The notes beneath the pieces are model-generated. The model saw nothing but the letters and a program-made list of their open reading frames with translations. It ran no database searches and was not told the DNA's origin. The translations under genes were made by a program, and so were the position numbers. 64,000 bases of DNA. Origin: Atopsyche davidsoni. Lineage: Eukaryota; Arthropoda; Insecta; Trichoptera; Hydrobiosidae. This document shows, piece by piece, positions 33,990 to 64,000 of this stretch. Where the stretch lies: the NCBI GenBank assembly GCA_022113835.1, contig JAILWY010000020.1:4092001-4156000 (forward strand), read 5' to 3'. Within the stretch, counting starts at the first letter, position 1, and every line of letters starts with the position of its first letter.

Positions 33990-35555
33990 TTACGCGAAAT
34001 TATCCTAACTTATCGTCTAGGCTGAGAATGTTTATTTTTTTAACTTTATTTGCTATTTTTATTTATTATAAACAGTTAGGAAGCACGAATGTCTTTTGCT
34101 TTGACATATTTACTTAATAAAACTAACGCATCTTCAGTTGTACGAGTCCGCACGAGCACACTTCACCCCCAAAGAGTAAAGACCCGATATCAACTACGTC
34201 TATTTCTCATCAATTAAATAAAATTAAAATAAACTTTAGGAGACAGCGTGATTGTAAATCGATCATTTTAAAATTCATCAAGGAAAAGAATATGTAAAAA
34301 TAATAAAAAATAACCGGATATCATTTACGAGTAAAAAATGCATAAACGCTTTGATTGTCCGACAGTCATAGCACCGGGTCTCGTAATTATCATTAATTTT
34401 ACCGACGACTATGCACCATATTACGGTTCTACTCTTGAAGCACGTATATATATTTATTGTACTTCAATTGTTATAATTAAATGCCGTATTTTCTAGAGAC
34501 GACGATTGCCATGACTGCAGAGCGTCGTATTCGGGTTTGCTTACAATTACGTTTAAGAAATAATATTTTACAGAAAAAACTGAGACCACGTGTCGATAAA
34601 AGCTAAAGATTACCATAAAATATATAGATGTATTTTAAATATCACTTACAATCTATTTAGATCGGCACTGCCAACTGTCGCATTATAAAAAATAAAAAAA
34701 ACAATCCAGTCTTTGAAACACAATGTGTCTTAACATCAAGATGCACGAAATGATCATTTTTTTATTGTCACGTTTAAATTACGGCAAGGCACAATTGCTT
34801 AAAGGGTTTGTTTTTACGTTGGACGCATGGGATGCGGCTCAACAGGCACGGTTCGGATTCTGATCGGAGTGCGACTCCGAGTGGCACAACCGACGTGTAC
34901 AAATATATTACATGCAAAAAGAGAGCCGTTTGATTCAGATCTAACTCGGTTACGTCCTAACGATACAAAAACGACAATATCAAAAATATAGCTCTTTGCG
35001 CTAGAAAAAGCAATTTTTTTTTACACTGGATAACATATTCATAAATATTTTTTTCCATTTCAGCTTTGCTATGTATAAAACGCATATTTAAAAAACCGCA
35101 TGGCTTTGTTTCACATGGCTTATTGGTCAGATCTCGTAAGTTCACATCATTGGAGTAGCAATGATTGGACGATAACAAACAAATACATCCGGGATATCGT
35201 ATCCCATATATCCTATTGCTTTCAAAGCCAGCGTAGCTTCGCATGTCTCCGTACTTTCTCCAAATCTCAGACTAAGTTATGCAAAACTATTATAACAAAC
35301 TGCGTCCCATTTTTACACAAGGAATCACATCTCAAAGGTTAATATGACAAAATCATTTAAAATCACGCAACGAGTCAGTTCGCGACTCTTTTCTTTAATT
35401 AAACTTACGCTTTGTGAAGAATAAGTGATATTTTTCAACTACTCAAATAATGTCTTTATAGAGTATTTAATAAATGATTTGTCACATTAACTGAGAACAC
35501 CGTCAGTTCAACAGTGGATGGTGTGGGGTGGCCGGAGCCGCGCGTCGCCGGCCAG
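33990..35555 (-). other. Probable Notch 3' UTR and downstream flank
   Basis: This is non-coding sequence below the Notch stop, less AT-biased than the tract at 26-31 kb. A dense group of AATAAA words on the minus strand lies near 34029-34070 and could be the poly(A) region, giving a 3' UTR of about 1.5 kb. One K-box-like TGTGAT (plus strand ATCACA near 35325) is present. The boundary is inference; a 3' RNA end would settle it. Confidence 0.4.
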
Positions 35556-56353
<20,798 letters not shown>

Positions 56354-57059
56354 CTGCAAAACAAACACCACTATCAGTCAAGAGACCGGCTACTTCATAT
56401 ATGCACTGGATATCACCAGCCACCGAGGAATCTACTGTAGCAAACCATCCATCCATAAAAATTACATATAAATACATCACGGTGTGGATCTGACCATCGC
56501 TTAACGACGACCGGGCGGCGTACATCTTACAGAGTCGTTTTGTGAAACGGTAAAGATACCCGGTTTTTTATGTTATTTAAATATACTAATTTATATCACA
56601 GCAATTAATAATTAAAAAATTATTTTGTTGTGTTGTATCGCTGCGTGTTCGAGTGCGTAGTAGGAAAGGATACAGCGATCAACACATGTGTTTAAAAAAC
56701 ATAATCCGTCGCAGGAATAACATCTTCACATCTGGTAATGATTACGCCGTTACCAACCAGCACATGTCCGCGAGGGAAAATAAAAAAATTTATATATATA
56801 TATATATATCAAAGTGACCCACTTGAGCGTACAAAAAACGAGCGAAATCCACGTCTAGTCCTGCATCGCGAGTGAAACTCGTTTGCGACGATTTGAATTC
56901 GAGCAATGCCCCGCGCTACTGAATTACGTCGCTGGGAGTCGACCCGCGAACCCGGCCTCACCTGGGTCGTCCAAGTTGCCGAGAAGCCGCCGCTCCGGGA
57001 TCAACGCCTTCAAGACAATCGGCCCAATTAGTTTTGTTTTTTTTTTTTTTTTTGAGAAG

Positions 57060-57250
57060 AGATTTATTTCCTCTTCGAGTGCCTCTGTGCTCAGAGGAGG
57101 TTGGCGACCATCTCCCTGAGCACATATTTATCATGGGCCAGCCTTACTGATTCGGCTTTCCGACTTCCAGCTTTCTCCGTGGACAATCGGAAACATGTGG
57201 CATTTCTGAAAATATGGCCAAAATAGGATACCTTATACTTTTTTACCATT
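57060..57250 (-). mobile_element. RTE-type 3' remnant
   Basis: CCTCTGTGCTCAGAGGAGG, GTTGGCGACCATCTCCCTGA and GGGCCAGCCTTACTGATTCG repeat the family tail seen at 19295 and 53140. Confidence 0.6.
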
Positions 57251-57484
57251 ACTCACATTTATGATTCTCCTCTAAATATTAAATTTAAAAAAATCATTGG
57301 TAGCATATGTTTAAAAGATAGCACATGGCTTCATAGAGTTCATGGGAAACATGACGAAACCAATGATCACACCCGTGTTTAATAATAAACTAGGTATGTG
57401 ACATAAAATATATACACTGGCAACTACTAGCCAATGGCATCTAGATACAGCTACTAATATATCAAAAAATCGGTTTACAGATAG

Positions 57485-57545
57485 TAGAACCCGAGACGCC
57501 GTGGTCTGCAAGCAAACGCCCTAACCGCTAGACTACATACCGAGT
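57485..57545 (-). pseudogene. tRNA-like sequence (SINE-type)
   Basis: The minus strand has TAGTCTAGCGGTTAGGGCG as an A-box and D arm, and a decayed B-box GGGTTCTACTATC. Probably a tRNA-derived SINE fragment. Confidence 0.4.
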
Positions 57546-57956
57546 AAAAGCGCCCCGGAGTATTTGGCTTCGATGTGGCTCCACAAATAAACCTCTCGGA
57601 GGCATACTGTGTCAATACACTTAGCATGAAAGAACACCTGACGCTCACCTCTCCGGCGGCAGGTCGCGTGGAAGACACCCGCTGGCCGGCGATTGTTGAC
57701 ATACCCGAGGAAAATATCAAACAAGCCGAGGGTTGTTGATTTAGGGGAAGAAATAACATTTCGAAGAACTGAGTGCGTTTTGAATGCAAACGTGAAGAAT
57801 CACTTTACTATGATGTCTTTCGAACATAAATTTACGTAAATCATACATGAAAAACAATATTTCAAAACCACAATATAATATTGGCATATAGTGTTTTCAC
57901 GTTCTGGTGGTTTGTTATTGTACTCGGCTCTGGAAGTGTTATTGTTGTTTTAATAT

Positions 57957-57990
57957 TCCAGCGTTTCGGTCCCGGTACTGACGAATGAAC
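57957..57990 (-). ncRNA. Degenerate hammerhead-like motif (PLE type)
   Basis: The minus strand reads GTCAGTACCGGGACC then GAAACGCTGG. This is stem II and the GAAAC core, without an intact CTGATGA. Confidence 0.3.
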
Positions 57991-59309
57991 TCCTTACATC
58001 TATATCGCGTATTGGAGAAAGCTCAAAAGCTCAGCTGCTACATCAAAACGAATGTAGTCGCATTACAAATATATTTTAAGTGATCCTGGAAAGTCTTATG
58101 ATTTTCTATTATTTTTTTTTGTTATCTCGTCATGTTTATTACAACAATAAAAATAGCTGCGGCACAATGAGTCGCGGGAATCAAATTTAAATTTCTAATG
58201 GCCGGCGATAGTCGAGGAGTCACTGAATACTCGGAAGTCTCACGCGGACCAGGAATTCCTGAGCTCTCTGACTTCCACGAACCGAGGCATGCGACCCATC
58301 ACGTGCATGCCTTCGGGCCTATTGTTAATAAACTATGACCGAGCTAACGACACGTGCAATCGCATGTCTACTTAACAAAATATGATATCGACAACTGACT
58401 TGACAACAAAGTGTTTCAAAAATGATATATACAATGAATTTGCTACGTCATATTCTTATACGGTTATTATTATGCTGAGCGACGATTCGAGCTACACACC
58501 CACGGCTTTTGTCAAGTAAGGGTGTAAATTTTATAAATAATCATTGTTGTAGATACCCACAGCAAATATGAATAACAAAAACACTCGTAATCATCTCGAC
58601 CGACAAATTGCATAATAGAGAGCTTGGGAAGAAGGGTAGCAAGTAGATATCAAACAATATAAATCTGCTGCTCAAAGCGACCACAGCATCCTGCAGTCGA
58701 GGGGCGGTTCCTTTGCAGCGGTCAGAGCATTCCAGCTCCCAAACCTGTCCTTCAGGTGTGGCTCTACAAACATCGACGAGGCGCGACCCGGCGAGGACCG
58801 GACGCTGTTCGGCTCGACAGGGACACTGGATAGACTTATTCTGTGATAGTTTAATCTAGCGAACGTGCCTGTAGTATTATATAAATATACATATCAAAAA
58901 AGTCCAAGCAAAACGATATTCGAGCCAGTACACGAGCACACTTCTCCATCGCAGTTTGTCGAAACACTTAAAAACAATTTACCCGGCGATGCACACACAC
59001 ACCTCAATTAAAATAAACACGAAAATTCCGAGCGGCCAAAAAAAAAAAAGCCTACAGCCGACGAGGCGGTCGTGCGGCGCGCGCCGGGAGCGGCGGCTCC
59101 TTCACGGGCACGCCGTCTCATGCATCACCTGACCTGACCTCTCCTATTATTTATCTCATCCTCTATTTCAATCGATACCATTCTGTTAATGGATTTTTAA
59201 AAACTTCTCTATCAGCAAAGTTGGGTCAGAGTCTCCTGCTCGTACAAGACAAAGACTACTGTAGATTTTTTTTTATAGTGGACTATACGCGGAGCACGTT
59301 TGATATTCT

Positions 59310-59585
59310 GATCACGCACCAGGCAGGCGACAGCACAAATCAATGACAGCCATCTTAAATACCTATCGAGTGCAATGGCAATGGATGATCTTTCTCCACC
59401 TCTCCCACAGAACGCAGGGGCGATCTTCTAGAGTTTCATCAGAGCTCGCTTGGGACTCCTGACACGTCACCAGAGACCGGAGACAGCTGGTTGTTTGAAA
59501 TTCTGGCCACGCACCGGGCAGGCAGACTGATGAATGAACTTTCTCCACCTCTCCCAGAGCGCAGGGGCGAGCATCTAGACTGGAG
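59310..59585 (+). repeat. Imperfect direct duplication of about 150-190 bp
   Basis: GATATTCTGATCACGCACCA (59307) pairs with AAATTCTGGCCACGCACCGG (59498). TTTCTCCACCTCTCCCA occurs at 59390 and 59541, each followed by an AGAACGCAGGGGCGA-like stretch. Confidence 0.6.
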
Positions 59586-61189
59586 ACCTGGCGCCCCCCG
59601 GCAGGCACGGCCCGTTTAATTGATATTGGATTGCGAGCGTGGGCGACCCCGGGATCTGACACCCAGATAAGGCAAATGCACTCATCACGACGGGCACTAT
59701 TGGATCTCGCCAATTAAGCGCATTGGAATCGAAATGCAGTTTAGATTAGAAATGCCAGCTCCAAAGGGCCGGTGAGACCTCAGTAACATATATATAATAG
59801 CATACCAGACAGCAATGGCGTGCGGTGAGTTTACCGAATAAATCACTTATATATAATAAATATATACCAGCACGGCTTGTTCGACAATTTGATGCATTTC
59901 ACGTCAAATCACCGGTTGCAGTGTTATTCGCCGGGCACGCGGTGAGCCTGCATGCTTTGCATGCCGGATACTGCGGACACGGTGTGCGGTTCCGGTGCAA
60001 ACGCGGTGTTGTTGCGACGCGGCAGAGCGAAATGTCAACGCGGTTGTAAATCGCAGACCGGTTTGTTCGGATTAGTTGACGTCACTTTTCACCAAGCACC
60101 ATGCAGACCTGCAACACTCGCTGGATCATACTTTGCATGCCAGCCACTGCAGACTATCACATCCCTTGCTTTCGTAATATGATTTATATGAAAGCTTCTA
60201 GCTGTTATAGGGTTTCTACTCTTGTGGGTCCCTTGCTGGTCGGAATCGACCACTGCTGGAGTATATGGTACAAAGCATGACGTGTGTAACTTTGACTGGA
60301 ACAGCTGACATACAAAAGGGGATAATAAAAAATCGTCAGGTCCGGGTGACGCCGAGGATGCCAGGCCGCAGGCGTGCCCAGCGGTGCGTCTATCCTCAGG
60401 CGGGGACTCCGATGAGAAACCCGATACCAGTGGGAAGCTCTGGCTCGGGGGACCGCGCATGAGGGTAGCTGAGTGGCGTGCCGTAAGTCCGCAACCAAAG
60501 CAAGCCCTATTATTAGTCTGAAAATATATGAAAATGAAATTCCTTGTCTTATCGAAAAGCTTACCGTATATTATTACTAGTGGCATGCAGTATATGGAAG
60601 CAGTAAAGCATCTCATGCCCTGTCAAGTAAATTGAACATAAATATGTGTAAACACAAGTACAGTCGTGCAAAAGTAAACAATGCAAAAGAGGACGCTTTT
60701 GGGTAATTACCATTCAATTGTGTCGCAGCGCGTGTAGTCGGCTTTATCGTTCCGTTATATCTTTTTTTTTTAGAAAAACTGCAGGACAAGCGCCTTGAAT
60801 TTATAAACGATAAACACACGGAGAGCTGAATAAATAATTCGGCCGTCCTTCGCCTCGGCTGGAGGTACCGATTTAGTCCATTAGACTAAGTGGCCGGGCT
60901 CGGGCGGTATCAACCATCGAGATAAAATTGTGACATTTACGAATTATTGCGAAATTAATGTTGGCCAAGCTGCGAGCGAGCGTCACCGCCGGGCGAGAGC
61001 GATGCTGTGTGGTAATCGATTCACACGTGAAACGACCGAGGAAAAATCGAACCCACATCCCTCGCCAGTCAAATCGGTTGTAGTGCGAACCGCAGTGGTT
61101 GAATTGAACATCCCTACATGTTAAAAAAAAAAAAAAAAAAATTCGATAATATTTTTCGTCGTTTCATCATATGTGTTTCAACCTCATAA

Positions 61190-61255
61190 AAACATTTGGT
61201 TTATTGAGTGCTGAGCTGCTTGAAGTTTTCGGTCCCCGTACTGGGACCACCAAAC
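61190..61255 (-). ncRNA. Degenerate hammerhead-like motif with arm sequence
   Basis: The minus strand reads TGGTGGTCCCAGTACGGGGA, then CCGAAAAC. The adjoining GTGCTGAGCTGCTTGAAG matches an arm of the 44816-44990 element. Confidence 0.35.
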
Positions 61256-61956
61256 AGCGCAAACGTCAAATAAAAAGAATAAAAATTATCGACGTGTTTA
61301 AATTTTATAGCCTTATTCAATTATCGCAGTTTGATAAATAACTATAAAAGAGTTTTAAAAAATCCACAGTGATCCAATTTAACAATCAACGAGTGACAAA
61401 GTTCGAGGCGGAGATAAATCCGTGTGTCGGGGATGGGGAAAAAAAACACCCCGCTTCATTATAGCAGCGCTGAAACAATGGAATACTACCACGGGGAGGA
61501 AGATGGGGACCGAGAATTCCCGAAACGTCGGGGGGGACAGTCGCCGAACGGGCAGGGTTGCCAACCAGGAGTTCAAAATTGAAATAGTTTCCTGAATCTT
61601 GCCTCTAGTAGAGAACCGTGATTCTAAGCCACAAAATATATATTTGCGCTCCGGCTTCATAGTCTAGGAAAGCGAATTGGACGATTCGAAGACTCGCCCG
61701 CTCGATGGCATGAAATTAGATAGAGTTAATTACATTACAAACATAATAGACTGGTTTTACGCTGAAGTGCCAATAAAACTCAGCGCACTCCCAGCGGCAT
61801 GGAATGCGTTCCCATAACGCGGGTTCGATTGCCCAATAAGCAGTAAGATTGTAAACATGAATATTAAAAAATAAAGATTTCAATGGGTGCGGGGTCACGA
61901 CATCGTAAAATTTATATAGATCGCTCGTAAATCCGACTGTAAAGATTTCACTCTCC

Positions 61957-61995
61957 GGGGGGGGGCTCAGGGGGGTCTCAGGGGGGTCTCAGGGG
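61957..61995 (+). repeat. G-quadruplex-type tract
   Basis: Four G-runs (9, 6, 6, 4) separated by CTCA or TCTCA. Short tandem unit GGGGGGTCTCA. Confidence 0.7.
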
Positions 61996-62114
61996 CAGCC
62001 CTGGAGATCGATCTCCGGTCAATCGTCGGGCGCGCGCATTCTCGGTGGTGCTCGCAAAAAGTGTCCTTCATCCGACGCCCTTGTGATCACGTGATCTAGG
62101 CTTTTCTTGTAAAA

Positions 62115-62185
62115 ACCTATCTTCTCTTTCGAGGTCCTCTTTTCAGAGGAGGTTCGTATCTCTATCAATTTGACTTGGTCAACCC
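62115..62185 (-). mobile_element. RTE-type 3' end fragment
   Basis: TTTCGAGGTCCTCTTTTCAG and AGGAGG repeat the family end, followed by a TGACTTGGTCAACCC stretch. Confidence 0.4.
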
Positions 62186-64000
62186 ATAATATATTTCACC
62201 TCAACAGGATATTTTATGCGCCGAGCGAGTGAGCGCTCCGGTTTTTCAACAGTCCCGGTTGATCGAGATTAGAATGCAAAATTAAATCTCGAGTTAGATT
62301 AAAAGGGGGAGTGTTGAGTATGCTAAATTAATATGAATCATGGTAGCGCGCTCGGGAGTTCCTTTCACTCTCGCGGTAATTAATCTTCAATTAAACGCGG
62401 AGGAAAAAATCCGCGGTCGGCGAGCGTGGGACCCGCCTAGGACGAGAGGCCTTCACGCTGCAGTCGATGCCGAGCAGAGGGGTGGAGAAGTCCCTGGCTT
62501 CCAGGAGTTGAACTCTGATCGTAAAATAGTGAAGTAGTGACGTCACGACGTGGCATGCCTTTATATAGATATGAACTGTAGTACTTCATTAAATCTGAAT
62601 GCTGTGTGGATACAAGTATTAATCGGCAGTTGCATCAGGCGACCGTCCTCTGAGAAGTTGTTGAACAGCATCCAGGATCGGGAGACTGGAGCCCGTGACA
62701 TCTCCGCCCACTCGGCGAAGGGCCCGCGCCGCCCACGCGGGAGATAAGCCAACCTAACCTAACCACCTCGTCTCCTATACCTATGCCTGGTAGCACCTGC
62801 ACGATTAATATTACTTATTCGTGTAGTGTATAGAGCCTTCCCCGCAACCTTCTTTCTTTATCAGAGCGAATTAAGAATACCTTATTTTCGTTGAGCATTG
62901 CATTAACACCTTAGAACTGAGATAAATGATTTATAAAGAGATAGATTATTAAAATAGCTTTTTATGTCAGGTTTTTGAAAGAACTATTAAAAACAAGTTT
63001 GATTCTAAGTTTTGCAACCCTCGGGTAGTGATTGATATATTGATAGTAGACACTTGAATATTTATATATAATAATAAAAATAATTTATGGAAGCCATCTC
63101 CCTTGAGTATTTAATAGTTTTCTTTATAAATACAGTTCATCGGGTATTTATTAACAGCTTTCTTTAAATATAACACACGAGACTTGTTCCGTACAAATTA
63201 ATCAAATACATGACATGAATAAAAACAGCTCCTTAAAAAGAGCAGGTTTTGATGTGTGGGATGCGGGGTTCAGATACAAGTTGATAAAATTATTATTGAA
63301 TACGAAATCCAGTTCTATAAAATATCCCATTAGTTACAAGTGCGTTGTGTACACTTGAAATAATGAGGGATACAGATAAATTTAATTGAATACCAGGAAA
63401 TTTACAACTTTTACACAGTGTTCGGGAGGTTTTTAGTGTTTGAATTATTTGCGGAAAAAATATTGCAACATTGGTCGAATTTTCGTCGACACGTCTTGAA
63501 GCGTTTCAATGTGTTTTAGCTCGAGTTTTGTGTGTTGGGTTAGGTTAGTCGGGAGGTGAAGAGGCTAAGGAATATCCTGATAGTCGGAAGGCCCTCGGGG
63601 CTGGTCCACCGGCGGCCCCGACATAACTCAGGTGCGATAGCATCTCAGTCGGCACACGTGTTATCTCCGGCGTCCCCGGCAGTCCGCGTTTTATGGCAGC
63701 TCTTATGGTAATCTCCAAGCCTCCGCTGCCCGAGCTGGAGGTGGAATTCTCGACGGCTTCGGTAATAAAACATAATGCTGGGAGCGAGGAAGCCGCCTAA
63801 TTAATCTCTGCATTATCTTTGTGTCATGATGAGAACATGTGAACTGAGTCTATGCCTACCCACAAACAGATACAGTGCTGCTGTTTTTTTTTTTTTCAAT
63901 TGATAAATAATATTTCAGGAATTCTGTGCTATTCTTTGTAGTTAACACACTTTAAGCGGGTGACCAAATTGACTAAACTGATGTGGCAAAATTCGCGTAA

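Larger units (their letters stand above)
56354..64000 (-). other. 5' Notch intron or upstream flank
   Basis: About 7.6 kb with no recognisable exon. In particular there is no minus-strand CxNGGxC exon for the first half of EGF1 and no signal peptide. It contains RTE remnants, hammerhead-like motifs, a tRNA-like relic, imperfect duplications, a CpG-rich patch (59055-59110) and a G-quadruplex motif. Confidence 0.6.

Noticed and set aside
59363..59713. Possible upstream Notch exon on the minus strand
   Set aside because: Cysteine spacing does not fit EGF1 and there is no signal peptide or matching donor phase. The frame lies in an imperfect duplication.
60089..60616. 175-codon minus-strand frame
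   Set aside because: No domain or splice support. It overlaps dispersed repeat ends (GTGGCGTGCCGTAAG) and is probably transposon-derived chance reading.
62750..62764. AACCTAACCTAACC as a telomere repeat
   Set aside because: Only two CCTAA units; similar two-unit stretches at 3541 and 63538. Too short to be telomeric.

Overview
This is an insect nuclear genomic window: AT-rich non-coding DNA with GC-richer exons, GT-AG introns, microsatellites and many decayed transposons. The dominant gene is Notch on the minus strand. Its 3' end lies at 35556 and its upstream-most visible exon starts at 56353. The predicted protein has 36 EGF repeats (the first only partly in the window), three LNRs, one transmembrane segment, a Su(H)-binding RAM motif, ankyrin repeats, a PPxY motif and the conserved C-terminal tail, all clearly of the insect Notch type. 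At least 33 coding exons join with consistent phase into about 2444 codons. This contrasts with the intron-poor Notch of Drosophila, so a non-dipteran insect is likely. I cannot name the species.

Layout: 1-17.4 kb is a gene-free AT-rich tract with hairpins, MITEs and a hAT MITE. 17.4-25.6 kb holds a second gene on the plus strand, with four exons encoding a 160-residue single-pass membrane protein that I do not recognise. Its introns carry a MITE nested in a MITE, RTE-type retrotransposon debris and a hAT transposase remnant. 25.67-26.16 kb is a C-rich minisatellite just after that gene's stop codon. 26-32 kb is repeat-rich and includes a 1.2-kb (TA)n tract with three copies of a small TGCCATCT-ended element. 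32.5-35.5 kb is the likely Notch 3' UTR and downstream flank. 35.5-56.4 kb is Notch. 56.4-64 kb is a large 5' Notch intron or upstream flank; the signal-peptide exon and the first half of EGF1 are not visible.

Notch is the receptor of the Notch pathway. Ligands bind around EGF11-12, the LNR/HD region controls cleavage, and the released intracellular part (RAM plus ankyrin repeats) activates Su(H) targets until its C-terminal PEST-type tail leads to turnover. The most interesting signal is a pair of competing in-frame splice donors 33 nt apart inside EGF11. They could insert 11 residues into the ligand-binding repeat. Other points are degenerate hammerhead-ribozyme-like motifs of the kind seen in Penelope-like elements, a perfect 84-nt hairpin, and the unrecognised membrane-protein gene.
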